This document shows, piece by piece, positions 1 to 6,134 of a DNA stretch of 6,134 bases. This DNA comes from Betaproteobacteria bacterium (GTDB lineage Bacteria; Pseudomonadota; Gammaproteobacteria; Burkholderiales; Burkholderiaceae), in contig CANIMS010000112.1 of the NCBI GenBank assembly GCA_947468785.1, positions 1 through 6,134 of the forward strand, read 5' to 3'. Below the pieces are notes generated by a model. It worked only from the letters and a program-made list of their open reading frames with translations, was not told the origin of the DNA and made no database searches. Both the position numbers and the translations under genes were made by a program. Numbering within the stretch: the first letter of the stretch is position 1; each line of letters begins with the position of its first letter.

Positions 1-858
1 CAGGCTGGTTGCGCAGTCAATTGCCGTTTTTGTTCTACAGGGCGCCAAGGGTTCTCGCGCAACCTGACTTCAGGAGAAATTATTGGTCAGTTGTGGTTTG
101 CTGAACATCTATTGCGTAATGATCCTGAAGCTGTGCGCAGAATTGAAAAATATCCTACCCCTGGTTGGGAGCACACAGGGCGTGTGATTTCAAACGTGGT
201 GATGATGGGCATGGGTGAGCCATTACTCAACTACGATAACGTGGTTTCTGCATTACATCTAATGCTCGATGACAGAGCTTATGGACTATCGCGCCGACGT
301 GTAACAGTATCTACGTCTGGAGTAGTGCCGATGATTGATCGTTTGGCACAAGATTGCCCTGTAGCACTAGCTGTTTCATTGCATGCACCTAACGATGCAT
401 TGCGTGATCAATTGGTACCGCTTAACCAAAAGTATCCGCTACGGGAATTGCTAGATGCCTGCGAGCGTTATCTACCTTTTGCCCCTAGAGATTTTTTAAC
501 CTTTGAGTATTGCATGCTCGATGGTGTTAATGATTCAGATATCCAAGCGAAAGAATTAGTGCGCCTTCTGAAAAATATCAAATGTAAAGTGAATCTGATT
601 CCTTTTAATCCATTTCCTGAGTCTGGGCTCAAGCGTTCCCCAGCGCAGCGTGTAAATGCATTTGCCAGTATTCTTCTAGATGCTGGCATGGTGGCAACTG
701 TTCGCAAGACTCGTGGTGATGATATTGCGGCCGCCTGCGGTCAGCTAGCAGGTGATGTTGTAGATCGGACTCGCGTGCGTGAGCGCGCAGTACATGATGC
801 AGAAATTATTCAAACACAAGAACAGCCCATTGAATGGCTGAAGAAATTGGATAGCTAA
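1..858 (+). CDS. rlmN: RlmN, dual-specificity 23S rRNA/tRNA adenine-C2 methyltransferase (5' partial)
   Basis: Cytoplasmic radical-SAM enzyme that methylates C2 of A2503 in 23S rRNA and of A37 in some tRNAs. The frame is open from base 1 with no start codon, so the gene is cut by the window edge; the Met codon at 91 is internal, because the essential motif lies upstream of it. The 285 visible residues begin just before the iron-sulfur CxxxCxxC motif (CAVNCRFC, fragment residues 4-11, bases 10-33), roughly residue 122 in E. coli numbering. GMGEPL, the SAM-binding glycine/glutamate motif, is at fragment residues 70-75. The Cys codon at 736-738 in AACGQLAGD matches the catalytic cysteine that forms the methyl-protein intermediate (Cys355 in E. 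coli). The partner Cys118 would lie just outside the window. A segment of about 12 extra residues before GMGEPL (PTPGWEHTG region) is present relative to E. coli. The stop codon overlaps the ispG start by one base. Confidence 0.97.
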   Translation, partial: QAGCAVNCRFCSTGRQGFSRNLTSGEIIGQLWFAEHLLRNDPEAVRRIEKYPTPGWEHTGRVISNVVMMGMGEPLLNYDNVVSALHLMLDDRAYGLSRRRVTVSTSGVVPMIDRLAQDCPVALAVSLHAPNDALRDQLVPLNQKYPLRELLDACERYLPFAPRDFLTFEYCMLDGVNDSDIQAKELVRLLKNIKCKVNLIPFNPFPESGLKRSPAQRVNAFASILLDAGMVATVRKTRGDDIAAACGQLAGDVVDRTRVRERAVHDAEIIQTQEQPIEWLKKLDS

Positions 859-860
859 TG
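856..860 (+). other. TAATG stop/start overlap between rlmN and ispG
   Basis: The rlmN stop TAA (856-858) shares its last A with the ispG ATG (858-860). Only a weak GGAT (849-852) lies at Shine-Dalgarno distance. This arrangement favours re-initiation by ribosomes finishing rlmN, so the two genes are probably co-transcribed and translationally coupled. The overlap is seen directly; the coupling is inferred. Confidence 0.85.
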
Positions 861-2108
861 AGTACTTTGCCATTGGGACCCGCTCCCAAACGAGTAACAC
901 GTCAAGCAACCGTTGCTTGGAAAACGAACATCATTACAGTAGGCGGTAATGCACCGGTGCGTGTTCAGTCTATGACGAATACCGATACTGCCGATGCAGT
1001 TGCCACTGCGATTCAAGTAAAAGAGTTAGCACGCGCAGGATCCGAAATGGTTCGTATTACAGTCAATACACCTGAGGCTGCAGCAGCGGTTCCCTATATT
1101 CGTGAGCAGCTAGACAAAATGGATGTTTTGGTCCCATTGATTGGTGATTTTCACTACAACGGCCACACTCTGCTAAAGGATTATCCCGAGTGCGCTAAAG
1201 CACTTTCTAAGTACCGCATTAATCCCGGTAATGTCGGTAAGGGGGCAAAGCGTGATCCACAATTCGCTCAAATGATCGAAGCGGCATGTCAATATGACAA
1301 ACCCATTCGGATTGGTGTGAATTGGGGAAGCTTAGATCAAGACCTATTGGCTTCTATCATGGATAGCAATGCTGCATTAGCCAATCCAAAGACTGCACAA
1401 GAAGTCATGATTGAGGCCTTAATTCAGTCGGCCCTGCAATCAGCAGAAAAAGCGGTTGAGCTAGGAATGAATCCCAATCAAATTGTGCTCTCCTGCAAAG
1501 TCAGTAATGTGCAAGACTTGGTTGCAGTCTATCGCGACTTATCAGGGCGCGCAGACTATCCCTTGCACTTAGGTTTAACCGAAGCAGGGATGGGCAGCAA
1601 AGGAATTGTGTCTTCAACTGCAGCCATGGGTATTCTTTTGCAAGAAGGCATTGGCGATACGATCCGTGTCTCTCTGACTCCAGATCCTGGCGCACCTCGT
1701 GAAAACGAAGTCATTGTTGCTCAAGAAATTTTGCAAACGATGGGCTTGCGTCATTTCACGCCAATGGTCATCGCCTGTCCAGGTTGCGGCAGAACTACGA
1801 GCACAACCTTTCAAGAGTTAGCTTCCGATATTCAATCTTATCTGCGCCAGCAAATGCCGATCTGGAAAAAAACACATCCTGGCGTTGAAAATATGAATGT
1901 GGCAGTCATGGGATGTATCGTCAATGGTCCTGGTGAAAGTAAGCATGCCAATATTGGTATCTCATTGCCAGGTACCGGGGAGACTCCTGCAGCCCCTGTG
2001 TTTGTCGATGGCGTCAAGGTAAAAACCTTACGCGGTGACAATATTGCGCAAGACTTTCAGGTCATTGTGGATGAATACGTTAAGCAAAACTACGCAGCGA
2101 AAGCGTAA
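858..2108 (+). CDS. ispG: IspG, 4-hydroxy-3-methylbut-2-enyl diphosphate synthase (flavodoxin-dependent type)
   Basis: Cytoplasmic iron-sulfur enzyme of the MEP (non-mevalonate) isoprenoid pathway. It converts methylerythritol 2,4-cyclodiphosphate to HMBPP, the step before IspH. The 416-residue product is complete. The N-terminal TIM-barrel part contains VQSMTNT (residues 36-42), RINPGN (120-125) and a glycine-rich [10 protein letters not shown] (240-249). The C-terminal domain supplies the 4Fe-4S ligands: Cys307 and Cys310 in ACPGC, Cys353 in GCIVNGPGE, and Glu360 as the fourth ligand. It is about 45 residues longer than the 372-residue E. coli enzyme. The extra length is spread over several places, including about residues 170-185, the stretch before Cys353 and the loop near 371-380; this is typical of betaproteobacterial IspG as I recall it. 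The start is fixed by the one-base overlap with rlmN and a conserved-looking N-terminus. Confidence 0.98.
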   Translation: MSTLPLGPAPKRVTRQATVAWKTNIITVGGNAPVRVQSMTNTDTADAVATAIQVKELARAGSEMVRITVNTPEAAAAVPYIREQLDKMDVLVPLIGDFHYNGHTLLKDYPECAKALSKYRINPGNVGKGAKRDPQFAQMIEAACQYDKPIRIGVNWGSLDQDLLASIMDSNAALANPKTAQEVMIEALIQSALQSAEKAVELGMNPNQIVLSCKVSNVQDLVAVYRDLSGRADYPLHLGLTEAGMGSKGIVSSTAAMGILLQEGIGDTIRVSLTPDPGAPRENEVIVAQEILQTMGLRHFTPMVIACPGCGRTTSTTFQELASDIQSYLRQQMPIWKKTHPGVENMNVAVMGCIVNGPGESKHANIGISLPGTGETPAAPVFVDGVKVKTLRGDNIAQDFQVIVDEYVKQNYAAKA

Positions 2109-2125
2109 TCAAAACAAGAATAAAA
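2109..2125 (+). other. A-rich ispG-hisS spacer without a clear Shine-Dalgarno
   Basis: This 17-base spacer is almost all A with a few T, C and a single G (AAGAA at 2116-2120). It has no GGAG-type core, no room for a separate promoter and no hairpin, which supports ispG and hisS sharing one transcript. An A-rich leader can itself help ribosome binding, but nothing here proves that. Confidence 0.6.
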
Positions 2126-3454
2126 ATGACCGAGCAAAATAACCAGACGAAAGTTCAGAAGACGCAAAAAATCAATGGCGTTCGCGGCATGAATGATTTA
2201 TTGCCAGCAGATGCTGCCCAGTGGGCTCATCTCGAACAAGTGTTGCGTGATCTCACGCGAGCTTATGGTTATGAGTTTTTAAGAACGCCCATAGTAGAGG
2301 CTACTGCAGTATTTCAGCGAGGCATTGGTGAGGTAACCGATATCGTTGAAAAGGAAATGTATTCTTTTGAAGATCGTTTAAATGGCGAGCAACTGACCTT
2401 ACGTCCTGAGGGTACTGCAGCATTAGTGCGTTCAGTCATTGAAAATAATTTGCTCTATGAAGGACCTAAACGTCTCTGGTATACCGGACCAATGTTTCGT
2501 CATGAGCGTCCACAACGAGGTCGTTATCGTCAATTTCATCAGTTTGGTATTGAGGCAATGGGTTTTGCTGGTCCCGATATCGATGCAGAAATTATTCTCA
2601 TGGGTCAGCGCTTATGGGATGAGCTTGGACTGAAGGGTGTTCGTCTGGAGATCAATTCTTTAGGGCAGGCTCCTGAGCGTGCAGAGCATCGCGCAGCCTT
2701 AGTAACTTATTTTGAAAAAAATAAGTCTCAATTAGATGAAGATTCACAGCGACGTCTTTTAACCAATCCTTTACGAATTCTAGATTCGAAAAATCCTGAG
2801 ATGCAGGCCTTGATTGAGGGTGCGCCAAAACTCTTAGATTTTTTGGGTGAAGAGTCGCTTGAACACTTCAATGCAGTGCAGGCATTAATAAAAGCCAACA
2901 ATATCCCCTGCAAGATCAATCCGCGTTTAGTTCGTGGTCTTGATTATTACAACCTCACGGTTTTCGAATGGATTACTGATGAACTCGGCGCGCAAGGAAC
3001 GATTGCAGGCGGAGGAAGGTATGACCCACTCATTGAGAGAATGGGTGGAAAAGCTGCGCCTGCATGTGGATGGGCCATGGGTATGGAGCGCGTGCTTGAT
3101 TTGATGAAGGTCTCAGGATCACTTCCTGAAGCTCAAGCCCAATGCGATATCTATGTATTGCATCAGGGCGGTGATACTTTTACAAATGCCATGATTGTTG
3201 CTGAGCAACTACGTAGCGCCGGAATCGATACCATTCTCTTTTGTCCGCCAGATGGTCAGTCAGCCAGCTTTAAGTCCCAGATGAAGAAGGCTGATAGCAG
3301 TGGCGCCGCTTTTGCGCTCATTATTGGACCTGATGAGTTAGCCAGGAATGAAGCGCAACTCAAAGATCTAAGGGCAAGTGGCGAACAAAAGGCCGTACCC
3401 TTGGATGGGGTGCTAGAAGCGGTGATTGAGGCACTTGTGGGCGCCTCCGAATAG
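2126..3454 (+). CDS. hisS: Histidyl-tRNA synthetase (class II)
   Basis: Cytoplasmic enzyme that charges tRNA-His with histidine using ATP, acting as a homodimer. The 442 residues show the complete class II architecture. RGMNDLLP (20-27) opens the catalytic core, and [17 protein letters not shown] (65-81) and TLRPEGTAA (91-99) follow. Motif 2 is [18 protein letters not shown] (124-141). The histidine-specific signatures are LVRGLDYY (268-275) and [10 protein letters not shown] (291-300), and motif 3 is [11 protein letters not shown] (313-323). The C-terminal anticodon-binding domain runs from about 340 to the end, with [11 protein letters not shown] at 380-390. The polar, Gln/Lys-rich N-terminus places RGMND about 11 residues further in than in E. 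coli HisRS. No later ATG could serve, since the next Met lies within RGMND. The Shine-Dalgarno signal is poor (A-rich spacer), so translation may depend on upstream ispG. Confidence 0.98.
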   Translation: MTEQNNQTKVQKTQKINGVRGMNDLLPADAAQWAHLEQVLRDLTRAYGYEFLRTPIVEATAVFQRGIGEVTDIVEKEMYSFEDRLNGEQLTLRPEGTAALVRSVIENNLLYEGPKRLWYTGPMFRHERPQRGRYRQFHQFGIEAMGFAGPDIDAEIILMGQRLWDELGLKGVRLEINSLGQAPERAEHRAALVTYFEKNKSQLDEDSQRRLLTNPLRILDSKNPEMQALIEGAPKLLDFLGEESLEHFNAVQALIKANNIPCKINPRLVRGLDYYNLTVFEWITDELGAQGTIAGGGRYDPLIERMGGKAAPACGWAMGMERVLDLMKVSGSLPEAQAQCDIYVLHQGGDTFTNAMIVAEQLRSAGIDTILFCPPDGQSASFKSQMKKADSSGAAFALIIGPDELARNEAQLKDLRASGEQKAVPLDGVLEAVIEALVGASE

Positions 3455-3502
3455 AATGAACGTAGCCCTCAATAAATTAACAGTAAATGAGTTTGGATTG
3501 AT
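3455..3502 (+). other. hisS-yfgM intergenic spacer, the longest in the window
   Basis: At 48 bases this is the longest non-coding gap in the window. It is A/T-rich and contains no terminator-like hairpin with a T-run and no convincing paired -35/-10 boxes. A weak GGA (3495-3497) lies five bases before the ATG at 3503 and is the probable ribosome binding site of the downstream gene. A four-codon reading frame (ATG at 3487, TGA at 3499-3501) ends one base before that ATG; it may be chance. Read-through from hisS is the simplest interpretation. Confidence 0.5.
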
Positions 3503-4162
3503 ATGCCTTTAGATTTAGAAGAACAAGAACAAATAGACCAGCTGAAAGCGTTTTGGCAAAAGCATCGTAACTTGATCACCAGTGTTTTAACAGTGGTCTT
3601 ATTGGCATATGCTGCCTATAGTGCTTTTCAATGGTGGCGTAATAGTCAAGCCACAGAGGCTGCAAAGCTTTATGAAACGATGGTGTCTGCAATTGTTAAG
3701 GGAGACAAAGATCAGACCTTGCGCGCTGCTAATGACTTGCAAAAAGACTTTGCTCGCACTTCTTATGCTGCGATGTCTAGTTTAGTAGCCGCCAGAATTG
3801 CTGCTGATGCTGGTGATAGCGCTAAGGCGATTGATTATTTACGTTGGGGCGCCAAAAATTCCTCTAACGATGCTTACTTAGCATTGGCAAAATTACGCTT
3901 GGTTACTCAATTAATTGAACAAGGCGGTGACCAAAATTTTGCTGAGGCTGATCAGATCTTAAAAGAAAAGCCTATTCAGGGATTTGAAGCCCTATGGCTT
4001 GAGCGTCGTGGCGATTGGTACTTGGTGCAAAAGAAGAGTGCTGAAGCCAGGGCAAGCTATCAAGAAGCTTGGAAAAAATTAGATCAATCCAAAGAGCTGC
4101 CTGAAGAGGCACGCCGTCTCTTGAAGGTGAAGATAGATGCGCTCGGAGGAGTTGCTCAGTGA
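3503..4162 (+). CDS. yfgM: YfgM-family membrane-anchored tetratricopeptide-repeat protein
   Basis: This is a 219-residue inner-membrane protein with a short cytoplasmic N-terminus (acidic, Gln-rich, residues 1-20). One transmembrane helix lies at about 24-43 (LITSVLTVVLLAYAAYSAF). The rest is a soluble helical domain, predicted periplasmic. The domain is made of TPR-like helical pairs rich in Ala, for example about 52-105 and 105-142. The C-terminal part FEALWLERRGDWYLVQKKSAEARASYQEAW (161-190) aligns by eye with the matching part of E. coli YfgM (206 residues). In E. coli, YfgM is an ancillary subunit of the SecYEG translocon that works with the chaperone PpiD. The call rests on architecture plus position between hisS and bamB, where yfgM sits in E. 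coli; sequence identity looks low. An in-frame TGA at 3488-3490 rules out a much earlier start. The end overlaps bamB by four bases. Confidence 0.88.
   Translation: MPLDLEEQEQIDQLKAFWQKHRNLITSVLTVVLLAYAAYSAFQWWRNSQATEAAKLYETMVSAIVKGDKDQTLRAANDLQKDFARTSYAAMSSLVAARIAADAGDSAKAIDYLRWGAKNSSNDAYLALAKLRLVTQLIEQGGDQNFAEADQILKEKPIQGFEALWLERRGDWYLVQKKSAEARASYQEAWKKLDQSKELPEEARRLLKVKIDALGGVAQ
4145..4150 (+). promoter_or_regulatory. Strong Shine-Dalgarno of bamB, supporting the GTG start
   Basis: GGAGGA lies inside the last codons of the yfgM-like gene (its Gly-Gly codons). It is eight bases upstream of the GTG at 4159 and twenty bases upstream of the alternative ATG at 4171. The spacing is near ideal for the GTG and too long for the ATG, so the GTG is the better start. 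It is the only strong Shine-Dalgarno I see at a start in this window. Confidence 0.8.
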
Positions 4163-5316
4163 TCACCGTCATGAACCTTCAAGCAAGACGTTTTGTGGCC
4201 GCATTATTCCTAGGCTCAATTGCACTTGCTTTGATAGGCTGTTCTGGAAGTTCGCGGGTACGAAAACCAGCAGAATTGATCCCGGTGACCAATCAGTTTG
4301 AGATGGTGCCGGTTTGGACAACCAATATTGGTTCATCAGAAGGATTTAATTTTCATTCCGCTGTTGCAGGAGATGCGATTTACGCTGCATCGAATGGTGG
4401 AGCTGTAACTAAAATCGATTTAGCTACTGGTAAAAAAATATGGGAAGCCTCTGTGCCTGAACGTTTAGCGATTGGGCCTGGTTCGGATGGACGTATAACG
4501 GTTGTAGTTGGCATCAAAGGAACTGTTTATGCATTTGATGACACGGGCAAGCCTTTGTGGAATATCAATATTGCTAGTGAAGTATTGAGTGAGCCAGTAG
4601 TTTCAGGTGGCGTTGTGATTGTGCGGACTTTGGATAACCGTTTCCTGGGTTTAGATGCTCAAACTGGTACTCGCAGGTGGATTTACCAGCGACCCCAATC
4701 AGCTTTATCTCTTCGGGTTGGCTACGGCATGTTAACTCTCAATAATGAAGTGGTTGTGACTGGTTTTTCAGCTGGCCGTTTTGGCATGATCGCGATCGCT
4801 AATGGTGGGCTGGTATGGGAAACACCTATTTCGTTTCCGAAAGGCTTTTCAGAAATTGAACGGCTCAATGATGTCACCGCTCAGCCAAGCATAGAAGGGG
4901 ATATCGTTTGTGCTGTCTCTTACCAGGGCCGCATTGGTTGTGCTCAAGTCAGAACAGGAAATCTACTTTGGTACAAAGATTTTTCTAGCTACACTGGTAC
5001 TGCTCAAAGTGCTGAATTAGTATTTTCAGCAAATGAAAAATCCCAGATCTCTGCATTTGCTACAAAAGATGGAACACCAGTTTGGGAAAATACTAAGCTT
5101 ACTTACCGCGATGTTGGAGAGTCTCTTGCCATTGGTAAAGTGATCTTAATGGGTGATGTAGAGGGTTACGTGCATACACTTTCACAGTCGAATGGCGATT
5201 ATGTTTCTCGCTTTCGTCACGATAGCAGTCCAATCTCAGTCGCTCCTATAGCAGTAGGCGGCCTCATCTTGATTCAATCCCAAGGTGGAAAACTAGCGGC
5301 GTATAGTCCAAAATGA
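4159..5316 (+). CDS. bamB: BamB, outer-membrane lipoprotein of the BAM assembly complex
   Basis: Lipoprotein that binds BamA and helps fold beta-barrel proteins into the outer membrane. The 385-residue product (E. coli 392) starts at GTG. It has a lipoprotein signal peptide with Arg10-Arg11, a hydrophobic stretch at 12-26 and lipobox LIGC with the acylated Cys28. Residue +2 is Ser, not Asp, which fits Lol sorting to the outer membrane. The mature part is a beta-propeller of PQQ-like repeats, visible as recurring G-x-x-x-W motifs: GKKIW (91-95), GKPLW (130-134), GTRRW (170-174), GGLVW (216-220), GNLLW (267-271) and GTPVW (305-309). LSLR (183-186) and EIERLNDV (232-239) match the E. coli loops implicated in BamA binding. 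Asp238 is kept, but the second acidic position (Asp248 in E. coli, from memory) is Thr240. It overlaps its neighbours by four bases on each side. If translation instead began at the ATG at 4171, the signal peptide would still be intact. Confidence 0.96.
   Translation: MITVMNLQARRFVAALFLGSIALALIGCSGSSRVRKPAELIPVTNQFEMVPVWTTNIGSSEGFNFHSAVAGDAIYAASNGGAVTKIDLATGKKIWEASVPERLAIGPGSDGRITVVVGIKGTVYAFDDTGKPLWNINIASEVLSEPVVSGGVVIVRTLDNRFLGLDAQTGTRRWIYQRPQSALSLRVGYGMLTLNNEVVVTGFSAGRFGMIAIANGGLVWETPISFPKGFSEIERLNDVTAQPSIEGDIVCAVSYQGRIGCAQVRTGNLLWYKDFSSYTGTAQSAELVFSANEKSQISAFATKDGTPVWENTKLTYRDVGESLAIGKVILMGDVEGYVHTLSQSNGDYVSRFRHDSSPISVAPIAVGGLILIQSQGGKLAAYSPK
5313..5316 (+). other. ATGA start/stop overlap between bamB and der
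   Basis: The der ATG (5313-5315) overlaps the bamB TGA (5314-5316). No purine-rich Shine-Dalgarno lies within about 15 bases upstream; the nearest G-rich run, GGTGG at 5284-5288, is too far away. Der translation therefore probably relies on ribosomes terminating on bamB. The overlap is seen; the coupling is inferred. Confidence 0.85.
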
Positions 5317-6134
5317 ATCCAGTCATCACTATTGTCGGACGTCCTAATGTTGGAAAGTCGACGCTTTTTAATCGCCTCACTCGCTCACGTGATGCGTTGG
5401 TGGCTGACTTTTCGGGCCTAACGAGAGATCGCCATTACGGTAAAGGCCGCATTGGTGAACGCGCATTTATTTGTGTCGACACCGGGGGTTTTGAGCCAGT
5501 CGCTAAGACTGGGATCGTCGCCGAAATGGCTAAGCAAACAAAGCAAGCCGTAGCAGAATCTGACATCATTATTTTCTTGGTGGATGGTCGCTTAGGCATG
5601 GCACCTCAAGATCGTGTGATTGCTGATTTCTTGCGTAAAACAGGTCGCCCCATCATTCTGGCTGTTAATAAAACAGAAGGGATGCAGTCAGGTGTTGTGA
5701 CGGCAGACTTTCATGAATTGGGTTTAGGTGAACCTTTTCCCATTTCTTCAGCGCATGGCGATGGTGTACGAGGATTAATAGACGATGCCTTAGATTCTTT
5801 AGGAATTGCTGAGCCTGATGAGGAAGAGGCAGCAAGCGATCCAAATCGTCCGATGAAGATTGCAGTAGTGGGTCGTCCGAATGTCGGTAAATCAACCTTA
5901 ATTAACAAACTCATTGGTGAAGAGCGCGTCATTGCATTCGATATGCCTGGCACGACACGGGATGCTATTGAGGTTCCTTTTGAGCGCAATGGTAAACCTT
6001 ACATCTTGGTCGATACTGCTGGCTTGCGTCGTCGCGGAAAAGTATTTGAAGCGATCGAAAAATTCTCTGTGGTGAAAACGCTGCAAGCGATTGCTGATTG
6101 CAACGTAGTGATTTTGATGCTCGATGCTCAACAA
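5313..6134 (+). CDS. der: Der (EngA), tandem-domain ribosome-assembly GTPase (3' partial)
   Basis: Essential cytoplasmic GTPase that promotes 50S ribosomal subunit maturation. It is unusual in having two consecutive G domains followed by a KH-like domain. The frame is open from the ATG to the last base with no stop, so it is cut by the window edge: 274 residues are visible of roughly 450-490 in the family. G domain 1 has P-loop GRPNVGKS (9-16), G2 Thr37 in GLTRDR, G3 DTGG (56-59), G4 NKTE (119-122) and G5 SSAHG (145-149). An acidic linker (about 168-176, PDEEEAASD) joins it to G domain 2, which has P-loop GRPNVGKS (187-194), G2 in GTTRD (213-217) and G3 DTAG (234-237). G4 and G5 of domain 2 and the KH domain lie outside. 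NKTE has Glu where the consensus NKxD has Asp; I recall this as common in betaproteobacterial Der. Confidence 0.97.
   Translation, partial: MNPVITIVGRPNVGKSTLFNRLTRSRDALVADFSGLTRDRHYGKGRIGERAFICVDTGGFEPVAKTGIVAEMAKQTKQAVAESDIIIFLVDGRLGMAPQDRVIADFLRKTGRPIILAVNKTEGMQSGVVTADFHELGLGEPFPISSAHGDGVRGLIDDALDSLGIAEPDEEEAASDPNRPMKIAVVGRPNVGKSTLINKLIGEERVIAFDMPGTTRDAIEVPFERNGKPYILVDTAGLRRRGKVFEAIEKFSVVKTLQAIADCNVVILMLDAQQ

Noticed and set aside
3440..3510. Possible internal promoter or terminator in the hisS-yfgM spacer
   Set aside because: The A/T-rich stretch contains -10-like words, but no matching -35 box at proper spacing and no GC hairpin followed by a T-run.
3456..3512. Short ORF starting at an ATG right after the hisS stop (18 codons, ends at TAG 3510-3512)
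   Set aside because: It overlaps the yfgM-like start in another frame, has no Shine-Dalgarno and encodes nothing recognisable.
4159..4166. Perfect 8-base palindrome GTGATCAC over the bamB start codon, as a possible operator
   Set aside because: An 8-base palindrome is expected by chance at this length scale, it lies within coding overlap, and no promoter or second site is seen nearby.
5335..5900. Near-repeated DNA around the two GRPNVGKS P-loops of der, as a possible recent duplication
   Set aside because: The tandem G domains are the normal, ancient architecture of Der. The two copies differ at many synonymous positions, so this is not a recent repeat.
5665..6134. Long open frames on the minus strand under der
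   Set aside because: They are antisense to a clear, motif-complete Der coding sequence, overlap each other, and show no recognisable domains or start signals.

Overview
The window carries six protein genes, all on the + strand and packed almost end to end: rlmN (5' end cut by the window edge), ispG, hisS, a YfgM-type membrane-anchored TPR protein gene, bamB, and der (3' end cut by the window edge). This is the housekeeping block known from gamma- and betaproteobacteria (rlmN ... ispG-hisS-yfgM-bamB-der). The betaproteobacterial signature is clear: IspG has several insertions relative to the E. coli enzyme, and HisRS and Der have the wording familiar from Burkholderiales. By eye the base composition is moderate and rather A/T-rich for that order. 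Together these suggest a small-genome Burkholderiaceae relative such as Polynucleobacter. The genus is an inference from remembered family features, not a search result.

Layout: bases 1-858 hold the C-terminal three quarters of RlmN, including the iron-sulfur cysteine motif. IspG follows with a one-base stop/start overlap (858-2108). A 17-base spacer leads to hisS (2126-3454). A 48-base spacer, the longest non-coding stretch here, leads to the YfgM-like gene (3503-4162). That gene overlaps bamB by four bases (4159-5316), and bamB overlaps der by four bases (5313 to the window end). No stretch over 50 bases lacks a gene. I see no RNA gene, mobile element, CRISPR array, convincing promoter or terminator.

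Functionally the cluster mixes translation (RlmN rRNA/tRNA methylation, histidyl-tRNA synthetase, Der in 50S assembly), isoprenoid precursor synthesis (IspG) and envelope biogenesis (YfgM at the Sec translocon, BamB in outer-membrane protein assembly). The overlaps imply one polycistronic message with translational coupling. The only strong Shine-Dalgarno sequence seen at a start here belongs to bamB and supports a GTG start.

The main departure from the reference layout is that rlmN abuts ispG directly, without the pilF and rodZ genes that separate them in E. coli. I found no evidence of an undescribed system; this is an ordinary conserved chromosomal region.
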